Positions 38,465 to 47,387 of a stretch of DNA of 64,000 nucleotides are shown in pieces; positions within the stretch are counted from its first letter, which is position 1, and each line of letters starts with the position of its first letter. A program made the translations under genes and the position numbers. The notes under the pieces are model-generated. The model worked only from the letters and a program-made list of their open reading frames with translations, was not told the origin of the DNA and did no database searches. The stretch spans positions 57,517,191 to 57,581,190 of the forward strand of contig NC_079493.1 of the NCBI RefSeq assembly GCF_030052815.1, given 5' to 3'. Origin of the DNA: Hevea brasiliensis (Eukaryota > Streptophyta > Magnoliopsida > Malpighiales > Euphorbiaceae).

Positions 38465-39309
38465 GGTTCACTTCTAGATTTTCGGGTAGTCTTTAGAGAG
38501 CCCTAGGAACTAGATTGAACTTCAGTGCTGCATTCCACGCACAAACAGATAGCTAGTCTGAGAGGGTAATTCAGATTTTGGAGGACATGCTACGGGCTTG
38601 TGTGATTGAGTTTGAGGGCAGTTGGGACATATACTTGCCTTTGATTGAGTTTGCTTACAACAATAGCTACCAATCAAGCATTGGGATGCCTCCATATGAA
38701 GCTTTATATGGCAGAAAATGTAGAACCCCATTGTGTTGGGATGACGTGGGTGAAAAAAAGAAGATTGGACCCGAAATTGTTCAGCAAACTGAGGAGAAGA
38801 TCAGGGTGATCAGAGATCGACTTAAGACTGCATCAAACCGTCAAAAATCCTACATTGATCTAAATAGAAGGGATATTGAGTATGCAGTGAGTGAGAAAGT
38901 ATTCCTCAAGGTTTCTCCTTGGAAGAGAATTATGAGATTCGGCAGAAAGGGGAAACTGAGTCCTCGTTTCATTGGGCCATATGAGGTTCTGGAAAGAGTG
39001 TGTCCTTTGGCATATCGATTGGCACTACCTCCAGAGTCGGAAAAGATACATAATGTCTTCCATGTGTCTATGTTGAGGAGGTATCGATCAGACCCATCTC
39101 ATGTGCTACCAGTAGAGGAAATTAAAGTGAATCCAGACCTCACATATGAGGAAGAACCCATAGAGATTCTGGCTTATGAGGTGAAACAGCTATGAAACAA
39201 GCAGATACCGTTGCTAAAAGTGCTGTGGAACCATTATTCGGGCCAGGAGGCTACTTGGGAACGAGAGGAGGACATGAGGAGACAACACCCACAGCTGTTC
39301 AGAGATTGA
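38465..39309 (+). pseudogene. pol: Integrase C-terminal fragment with chromodomain, element F
   Basis: Coding similarity starts inside the integrase core (FTSRFSGSL, then RALGTRLNFSAAFH) right after the LTR junction. It passes stops near 38486 and at 38554, and then reads through RVIQILEDMLRACVIEFEGS, AYNNSYQSS, YEALYGRKCRTP, the GPY module GPYEVLERVCPLAYRLALP and HNVFHVSMLRRY into a chromodomain (YEEEPIEILAYEVKQL). A TGA at 39193 interrupts the chromodomain. The natural end is TGA 39307-39309 after HPQLFRD. This copy is uninterrupted where element A carries its 75-bp insertion. Confidence 0.9.
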
Positions 39310-39340
39310 TACCAGGTAAAATTTCGTGACGAAATTTATT

Positions 39341-39356
39341 TTAAGGGGGGGAGAAT
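39341..39356 (+). other. Polypurine tract of chromovirus F
   Basis: TTAAGGGGGGGAGAAT lies directly before the 3' LTR start at 39357 and has the expected purine run. Confidence 0.85.
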
Positions 39357-41515
39357 TGTAATACCCCAATTTGTATAGCCTGGTATATTTCACTGTTCCA
39401 GTTACCGGTGTCGGTCCGGACAATTAAGGGGATTAGAACCACACTTAAGATAACTAGATAAGCCTTAATCCAAATAATTAGTAATTATCAATTAGTTAAG
39501 TATAAATAAGAAAAATAGAATATAAGAAGTTAAAAGAGCCGAGAGTCATAGCGATGGGTGACCTTCTCGGGAATGACTACGAAGTCAATTTTCACTCAAA
39601 TTTTGAACCGTAAAATGTGACGCCATGGCCCTTAAGACCATTACGAACATAGTGGAAAAGAGAAATCACGAAAGGAACTGTTAAGCCAGTCAAATAATTA
39701 GATCAGGCAGCTAGAAGAAATATTGAATTATTTGTAAACCAGGTTGAACCGGCGAGAGGCAATTAGGCAATTGACCCCGAGAGCTGACTCCTAACCTAAC
39801 TATCAAATAAAATCAGAGAGAAGAAAATTTCGGAGTTGAGAATTAAATTAAAGAACTAATAAAAAAAATAAATGAAAAAAAAAAAGAAAATGAAAAAGTG
39901 AAGGGAGATGACATCATGCATGACATCATGCATGATGCCATAAATATTATAATTAATAAATTTAATTCATTTGATTTTTTTGTCTTCCATAAGACAAAAG
40001 ACATAAAGAAAAAAAAAAAAGAAAAAAGTTATCTTCCTTCTTCAAGCCGTCTCCCATCTCTCTCTCCCTCTCCATTTCTAAACCTCCATGGAAGCTTGCA
40101 CTCAAGCTTTTGAACCCACCAATTAAACCCTAATTTCCCTAAATTATCAATTTAAACCTCATTCTTGCATCTAGAAGAGTATAGAGGAGCAAGAAATAGG
40201 AAGCAAATTGGAGAAAAGGGGAGTTAGAAATTGCTACACAAAGGTTAGAAATAAACTCTAAATTATTTCTTTAAATTTCATGCAAATATGCTTAAAGTAT
40301 CTTAGAAACTAAAGAAATGAAATAAAAACATTTGTGGAGGACCAAACTGAAAATTCGGCTAGCTAGGGTTACTATGCATATGTTTGTGTTTTTATTGAAT
40401 TTAATATGTTAGGCAAGCTTGTATGAATGTGGTAGTGAGATTGAGATGCTTAGATTTGGTTAAATGCAACAATTTAGTGAGTTAGGGTTTTGGACACCTA
40501 GGGTTTGGGAGACAAAATGTGGTGAAATTATATGGTTGACCTAGTTTGAGGTGAGAAATGGTCATTTTGACCAAATGAAATGTGTTGGAATTGTTGGAGT
40601 TGAGGTTAAATTCAGATTCCATGTGGTCATGCTGCAGGCAGCAGGACCAAGGTCCCTTTGAGGGACCAAAACTGAAAATTTACAAGTCCAATTGGTATGA
40701 GACCAATTGGAAATGAAAATAGACACAAAATGACACAATTTTCATTTAGGAATCATGCCCAAAAGTGACCAAAACCTAGTAAACAAATTGACTAAATCCG
40801 GAAATTCTCAATCTGCACTGTACAAACTGACCAAATGAATAGTGTTTCTTCATTTGGCCATAACTTGAGCTAGGTAGGTCTAAATGACCTGAAATTTTAC
40901 CAGTGGACATTTGAGATATAGACCTAAAACTTTCATGAAGAACACATACCCAAATTATGCCATTAACGAAGTCATTTGGCCACCCCAAGTTGGTAACCTA
41001 AAACTGTCAGAACCAAAATTTACCTAGAAATCTGGGTTAAGTCCAATCCGGCAGCCATGGTTCAAATAGCTATAACTTGAGCTACAAAACTCCAATTGGA
41101 GTGATTCAAAAAGGAGAATAAACTTAAGACAATAAGGAACTTTTTCTATGAAGAAAGTTTTGCCAAATTCTAATAGTAAAGTGACCAATGGAACAGTGCA
41201 ACTTAAGGCATCAAAACTGAAAATTTGCAAATTTGCCTAAAAGACTTAGAATTTGAGTAAACAACCAAAACCAACAAATTTAGTGACTAAAATGTGGTAT
41301 GTGGGTGAAGTTGGAATTCCCATACCTATTAAGCCTTAGAAAAGTCAACAAATTGACTTGAATAGTATGGTGAATAGTAACTCCGAAACACAAAATTTAA
41401 AGAACGTCAAGTTTAGCACATTAGAGCTAGGTATAAGTGAATGTAAATTTATTTTTGGACTAATGATGAGTTTTGATACTGAAATACTGTGAAACTGTGT
41501 GTTTCAGTAAAAAAG

Positions 41516-41630
41516 TATAACACCCTAGGCAAATTCCACATCGACAAAACACGGGAGAGATGCTGGGTTTATAAGTTGGTGTTTCGTAACTCCTAGTGAC
41601 GCATTTTAAAACCATGAGGGCACCGTTACA
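41516..41630 (+). repeat. 5' LTR of the TRIM
   Basis: The start reads TATAACACCC where the 3' LTR has TGTAACACCC. About 36 bases present in the 3' LTR (from CTTCGGCC to GGGCCGGG) are missing near its 3' end. It ends CCGTTACA. Confidence 0.9.
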
Positions 41631-41634
41631 TTTG

Positions 41635-41646
41635 TGGTATCAGAGC
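41635..41646 (+). other. Primer-binding site of the TRIM
   Basis: TGGTATCAGAGC starts four bases after the 5' LTR end and matches the initiator tRNA-Met 3' end. Confidence 0.92.
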
Positions 41647-41675
41647 TGCTCCGCGTACAACCTTGGCGATGGTGG

Positions 41676-43781
41676 TGTTAGTAGTATGCCCTAGAGCATA
41701 CCATTTAGTATGTATCTTGTACATATTTTTATTAATAAAAGGCATTTCCACTTTTCTGTTTACATAATATATTTATGTGTAATAGAAAAGGTCCATTGAT
41801 ATTTTGTTAGAAATATTATTCTTAAGTTGTTAAGAATATGAGTGACAATATTTCTAGCACGAAGTATCATAAATAGGTTCACAATCGAGGATACTTCATA
41901 ATAAGGACATGACTTATCCAGAAAGATTATATTCATGTTTGTTCCCAAGTTATTTATATGAGATATAAATAAGATGGAATGGTGAGTCTCATGCCATATA
42001 ACAAACATGATAGGCACTTATAAATGATAAGTAGGCCGAACCAGTGACACTTATGACAAGCACATGGAGTTTACTCTTGTCAATGTTTTGTCATAAATCA
42101 TATCAGTGCATATAATCTTTAGACCTGAGATAGCACAATTATCTTGTATATAGGTAGTTTGAGTTTGATACTGCTTTCATACTTGCACTGTGTATGGGTA
42201 TATGGGCATGTGTTGGCTCCTACTAGTTATATATGGAGGTAGGTGTTGATCAAGATGGAATCTGTTCCTCTAAGTAAATAGAGATAAAATCCTATGTTCA
42301 TTTAATTGTTCTTGATGTTTCAAGTTCCTGGCAAGGACAGATAGATTTATTCAGAAAAGAGTTTCTGATGAGAAAATCTTTTTAATCAAGAACTGGAATT
42401 AAAAGAGAACATAATATTCATAGCAAATGGAGTTTGACATAAACCATGACTCCAGCTTGAGTTGGGATTTTGTAACAGAGAGATTCTAGTGCATGGTAAC
42501 ATATGATTATAGGTTCATTTAAGGTAAACCTTATTACTAATTGGGTGGCCATGGCATGCTATGCTAGGTGTTAACCATGGTCTATGAGGTTTATAAAATG
42601 ATTTAGAGAAATCATTTGTGGTAAGAAAGAGTTCTAATGATATTAAGAGTTGATATCATGTCTCATTGCCAATTAGTGATGAGCCTAGTAAGTCGCACAC
42701 ATACACAAGTTATCACCTAATTAAATATGATTTAATTAATTAAGTAAAGAGTTTAATTGATTAATTAAATAGGTTTGGTTTGCAATTAGTTTGCAAAGTC
42801 CCTGGCATGACTTGAAACCAAATCTAGATTATTGGATGTATAATATAAGTTAAATTTATATTTAAAGTGTTTAAATATGAATTTAATTAATGAGAAATTA
42901 ATTAATAGAGATTAATTAATTAATTTATATTTGATATAAATTAATTAGAAGAAGAAAAATAATTATTTTTGGTTGAGAACTCAAAATTAAGACATAGGGG
43001 CATTTTGGTCATTTTGCAGTGTGACACGTGGCACCATGAGATGGTGACACATGGCATAACACATAAGCTTGCCAAATTTTTTTAGTCATGTAAGATGATT
43101 AAAATCAAGATTACATATAGGTTCGACACTTGGCATAATGTGATTGGGTCACTTAAACCTAGAGCTAATCAAAGGGTGACATGTAGCAAGGGTTTAATGT
43201 GTTAACCTAGCTATTTAAGTGTTGTTATGAGAAAATAAAATACAACCAGCAGCCACACTCCTTGGTCACGCCATTTTGCAGCCCTCCCTCTATTCTTCTT
43301 CATCTCTCATCAATTCAAAGAGATTAGCCATCAATCTCTTGAATTAAGAACACTAGAAATTGTTTCTAGTGTCCTGTTTACATCTCTAATCTCTTAAAAG
43401 GCAGAACTTGAATTTCTAATTAATAGAAAAGGCTTTAGAAGCTGTTCAAGAGCTGCAATAGGTGTTCTTGGTGTGGACAAGCTAGAGGGACAACATCTGG
43501 TGTTCTGAAGACGAATCTCAAAGGCGCAGACACGCTGCCGTGCATCAAGAGGTTAGTGTAATCGTTCTTGATTTAATCTAGGGTTCTAAAATTAATCTGA
43601 TTAATTTTAAAATCTTAAATGGCAAATACAGATCAAAAAACATATTAAAAGAGTTTTAATATGTTGTTTATCATTGAAATCAAATAGATAAAAATAAATC
43701 TTGCATGATGCATGTGACCCTAGGTGAAAATTTTTGAATTCAATGATATAAACTTGTGTTTTTCACGCTTCCGTTCCTTCA
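41676..43781 (+). repeat. 5' LTR of copia H
   Basis: It is 2106 bp, starting TGTTAGTAGTATGCCC and ending TTCCTTCA. The U3 part holds GGGCATTTTGGTCATTT (42998-43014) and four TGACAC(G/A)TGGCA-like motifs (43022-43188) before a TATA-like TATTTAAG (43212-43219). A donor-like AAGAG/GTTAGTG lies at 43552. The LTR of H2 (58336-60442) has the same layout. Confidence 0.92.
43022..43219 (+). promoter_or_regulatory. Copia H promoter with four G-box-like repeats
   Basis: Motifs TGACACGTGGCA (43022), TGACACATGGCA (43045), CGACACTTGGCA (43124) and TGACATGTAGCA (43177) precede TATTTAAG (43212-43219). The first contains ACACGTGGC, the abscisic-acid response element core bound by bZIP factors. H2 has four corresponding sites and a better TATA box. 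Confidence 0.55.
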
Positions 43782-43783
43782 AT

Positions 43784-43795
43784 TGGTATCAGAGT
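43784..43795 (+). other. Primer-binding site of copia H
   Basis: TGGTATCAGAGT follows the LTR end by two bases. It matches initiator tRNA-Met except for the last base. Confidence 0.88.
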
Positions 43796-44075
43796 CACTA
43801 TATTTGCCATTTAGATTGTTTATTATATGATTTAACTGTGTGATTTGATCATGAGATGATTGATCCATTGCTGGTTGGATCAAGAGGTGTGGCGGCATGC
43901 TTGATGAACTCCAACATGGTGCGCATGGCTTTGGAAGATCATGGTGCGCATGGTTGTTATTAAATTCTGCAATTGTTGCATGATGAAAGGTTCGTCATAT
44001 GACTAATTAAAATGTTTAATTAGAATTTTAATCACACAATTAAATTATGATTCAAATCAAAAATTTTAAAAATTG

Positions 44076-44410
44076 TTTGAATGTGATTCAAATCTGAATT
44101 TTAAAAGTTGTTTGAATGTGATTCAAATCTGAATTTTTAAAGTTGTTTGAATCATATTTAAATCTGATTTTTTAAAATTGATTGTATAAAATTCAGATCT
44201 GATTTTTTAAAAAATGTTTGAATGTGATTCAAATCTGATTTTTTTAAAAAATGTTTGAATGTGATTCAAATCTGAATTTTTTAAGTTGTTTGAATGTGAT
44301 TCAAATCTGAATTTTTAAATTTGTTTGAATGAGATTCAAATCTGAATTTTTAAATTTGTTTGAATGAGATTCAAATTTGAATTTTTAAATTTATTTGAAT
44401 CATATTCAAA
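44076..44410 (+). repeat. Array of about ten palindromic units in copia H leader
   Basis: Units of about 35-38 bases each contain the inverted repeat TTTGAATGTGATTCAAA or a close variant (loops GTG, GAG or CAT), separated by CTGATTTTTTAAA-like spacers. Nine units are well formed and one is decayed. H2 carries a matching array at 60740-61038. Confidence 0.9.
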
Positions 44411-45603
44411 TCTGGATTTTTAAGTTGAATATGAGATATTCAATTTAATTTAAGTATGTATGTTTTATTTAATTGTTAAATAGTGATATGCATGATGGAT
44501 GATCATGGACTATAAAAGACCAATGTGATTGGATTTATTTCTTTTATGTTTCTTTGGGATTGTAAATTAATTAATTTATTTTAATTTATTTTGGGCATGT
44601 ATTATTAAGTTTGTAATAATTTTTGGGTTGTAATTTTATTTATTTAAGTTCTTGTAAATTCGCCTTGGTATGCCAAGGATTACTATGTAATATTGGATTG
44701 CAAGAAGTTCAAGGAGGTCAAGAGCATTGGTGGGACCAGTGGGAGGAATTCAAGATCAAGTGTTGATTATGTACTCCTTCAGCAACTCTTGTAAAATGAA
44801 TGAATGAAATGCACCTAGGAATGCCCTGATTCAATTCTTGGTGGCTCAGAATTGAATCCCTTAGAATGTCCATGATCATACCATATTTACTGCTTATCCA
44901 TGAATGCATGAGATGTATGGAAATGTATGCAATTATATGATATATGCATGCTAAATGGATAATGTGCAAAGTGAGACCTTAATAGTAATTAGAATGACCA
45001 TAAAATCTTCCAAACAAATGATTAAGTTGGATATGCTATAATTAAAGTAATTATAACATAGGCCCTCCATTGGGGCAATTATTTTAAGAAATTTTAAATA
45101 GTTGCATGAGATGCAATTAATTTAATAGATTTTCTTAAGAATAATTGTTAAGCATGAGATGTTGTAAATATGTAAATGGTTTGGTGGCCAATATTGGATG
45201 TACCTGAGGACATTAAAATTATTTACATAATTACTGGCTCAATGGGATCAACTTAACTAATGCAAGATAAGTCAATAATGGATGTTCATGATATTTTGAG
45301 CATTAGGGGCTAGGTAAAGGATTGAACCTCACATGAGATGTGATGGGCAAGGAGTTGCTCACTTATAGTTTATTGTAATTCCAATAATGGATGTACCTGA
45401 GGATGATCAATAGAATTATATGAATTCAATCACCCACTAGAAATCCATCCAACTAGGATTTCCGTGTTCTACTTTGGAAGTGTAGGATTCGCTAAGTTAG
45501 TGGGAGGACCAATTTGATTAAAAGACCATAATCATTTTGGTTAATTACATGATACATTTACTAATTAATCTGGTTATTTTCTGCAGTTAATTTTCTGATA
45601 AAA

Positions 45604-46492
45604 ATGAGCACAAAACAACCACCACCATCCAATATCCTTGCAAGCATACTTGATCACAATAGGTTGACAGGACCAAATCTGTCTGATTGGCTAAGAAATT
45701 TGAAGCTTGTCCTGAACCTTGAACATATAGGATATGTTCTAGATTCAAATGTTCCTAGTCCCTTACCTCCAGAGGCCACACAAGAGGAACATGATACTTT
45801 GGACAAGTGGAAGGAGCATGATATGAGAGCTAAGTGTTACATGCTTGCTTCCATGAGTATTGAGTTACAGAAGCAACATGAGAACATGCAGAGTGCGAGT
45901 GAGATCCTCCTTCACCTATAAGAGTTGTATGGTGAGCACAGCAGGAATGCTAGGTATGAGATATCTAGACAGCTATTCCGTATGAGGATGTCTGAGGGAC
46001 AGAATGTTGGGGATCATGTCCACAAGATGATTCGGCTGATTGAACAGTTGGAACATCTTGACTTCAACATGGATTTCCAACTACAGACGGATTTGATCCT
46101 TCAGTCCCTTCCTGAGTCTTTTGGGAATTTTGTTGCAAATTTCCATATGACTAAACAGGAATGCACCTTAGCTGGTTTACTCAACATGCTGGTTATTGCC
46201 CAAAAGAATATGCCAGGCAATAAAGGGAAAGAGGTAGCTTTGGTTGCATCTTCTTCTGCTGGAAAGTCCAACAAGAAGAAGGGCAATAAGAAAAAGAAAC
46301 CTCAGATTCCTGGTCCTTCCAAGAAAATAGCTAAACAGAAAAGGAAGACTAAAGCTGATGGAGGCAAAGGAAAGTGTTTCCACTGCCAAAAGGATGGGCA
46401 CTGGAAAAGAAACTGCCCAGAGTATCTTGCTTCTCTGAAGGATAAGAAGGATACACCTTTAGAAGGTGTGTCCATATCTTGTTCATCTTGTC
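45604..46492 (+). pseudogene. gag: gag of copia H (one stop, truncated at its 3' end)
   Basis: The ORF starts MSTKQPPPSNILASILDHNR and continues LTGPNLSDWLRNLKLVL, the start of a UBN2/copia-type gag domain. That domain runs to about SLPESFGNFVANF and LLNMLVIAQKNM. A lysine-rich basic region follows, then a CCHC zinc knuckle CFHCQKDGHWKRNC (46375-46416). One in-frame TAA (45919-45921), which fits a C-to-T change, breaks the frame between LLHL and ELYGEHSR. Coding similarity ends near 46492, where sequence from the middle of the 3' LTR is joined. The remaining open frame to 46611 is LTR and not protein. Gag would coat the element RNA in the cytoplasm. Confidence 0.93.
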
Positions 46493-47187
46493 CATGTAAG
46501 ATGATTAAAATCAAGATTACATATAGGTTTGACACTTGGCACAATGTGATTGGGTCACTTAAACCTAGAGCTAATCAAAGGGTGACATGTGGCAAGGGTT
46601 TAATGTGTTAACCTAGCTATTTAAGTGTTGTTATGAGAAAATAAAATACAACCAGCAGCCTCACTCCTTGGTCACACCATTTTTCAGCCCTCCCTCTATT
46701 CTTCTTCATCTCTCATCAATTCAAAGAGATTAGCCATCAATCTCTTGAATTAAGAACACTAGAAATTGTTTCTAGTGTCCTGTTTACATCTCTAATCTCT
46801 TAACAGGCAGAACTTGAATTTCTAATTAATAGAAAAGGCTTTAGAAGCTGTTCAAGGGTTGCCATAGGTGTTCTTGGTGTGGACAAGCTAGAGGGACAAC
46901 ATCTGGTGTCCTGAAGACGAATCTCAAAGGCGCAGACACGCTACAGTGCATCAAGAGGTTAGTGTAATCGTTCTTGATTTAATCTAGGGTTCTAAAATTA
47001 ATCTGATTAATTTTAAAATCTTAAATGGAAAATACAGATCCAAAAACATATTAAAAGAGTTTTAATATGTTGTTTATCATTGAAATCAAATAGATAAAAA
47101 TAAATCTTGCATGATGTATGTGACCCCAGGTGAAAATTTTTGAATTCAATGATATAAACTTGTATTTTTCACGCTTTCGTTCCTTCA
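46493..47187 (+). repeat. Partial 3' LTR of copia H
   Basis: These 695 bases match 43088-43781 of the 5' LTR almost base for base and end in the same TTCCTTCA. The first two thirds of the 3' LTR are deleted together with pol. Confidence 0.92.
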
Positions 47188-47236
47188 GGTGGGGCAAACC
47201 TCACCGAAGACACTGAGTCCCATAAGGGGGGTGGAT

Positions 47237-47387
47237 TGTAACACCCTAGGCAAATTCCACATTGACAAAACACGGGAGAGATGCTGGGTTTATAAGTTGG
47301 TGTTTCGTAACCCCTAGTGACGCATTTTAAAACCGTGAGGGCTTCGGCCAAGAGAGGACAATATCACTAGTGGGCCGGGCCGTTACA
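47237..47387 (+). repeat. 3' LTR of the TRIM
   Basis: It is 151 bp, TGTAACACCC to CCGTTACA, with an intact TG start. It retains the segment TATCACTAGTGGGCCGGGCC that is missing from the 5' LTR. Confidence 0.92.

Larger units (their letters stand above)
43552..45586 (+). other. Candidate 2.0-kb leader intron of copia H
   Basis: The donor AAGAG/GTTAGTGTAA lies in the LTR, about 330 bases after the TATA-like box. The acceptor TGGTTATTTTCTGCAG ends at 45586, 17 bases before the gag ATG, with TACTAAT (45559-45565) as a near-consensus plant branch point. Splicing would remove the PBS, the leader and the palindrome array. Confidence 0.5.
41676..47187 (+). mobile_element. Ty1/copia element H, pol deleted
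   Basis: The element lies inside the TRIM internal region with perfect TSD GGTGG (41671-41675 and 47188-47192). It has a complete 5' LTR (41676-43781), PBS, a 1.8-kb leader with a palindromic repeat array, gag (45604 to about 46492) and the last 695 bp of its 3' LTR (46493-47187). A deletion fuses the end of gag to the middle of the 3' LTR, so protease, integrase, RT and RNase H are absent. The UBN2-type gag and LTR features mark it as copia. I do not assign a lineage. Confidence 0.93.
41516..47387 (+). mobile_element. TRIM retrotransposon, split by copia H
   Basis: This is a terminal-repeat retrotransposon in miniature with a 5' LTR of 115 bp, PBS, an internal region of only about 89 bp, a polypurine tract (ATAAGGGGGGTGGAT, about 47222-47236) and a 3' LTR of 151 bp, inside perfect TSD AAAAG (41511-41515 and 47388-47392). 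Without the copia insert it is about 355 bp. It encodes nothing and would depend on proteins from other elements. It does not carry the 5S rRNA-like segment I would expect of Cassandra elements. Confidence 0.92.

Noticed and set aside
41516..41630. TRIM LTR as a Cassandra element with a 5S rRNA-like promoter
   Set aside because: I could not find 5S-like box A or box C words in the 115-151 bp LTRs.
43784..43795. TGGTATCAGAG sites as tRNA genes
   Set aside because: Only the 12 bases complementary to the tRNA 3' end are present, next to LTR ends. No cloverleaf surrounds them.
44040..44440. Regular spaced repeats resembling a CRISPR array
   Set aside because: The units are palindromic AT-rich copies with repetitive spacers inside a plant copia leader. 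There are no unique spacers or cas genes.
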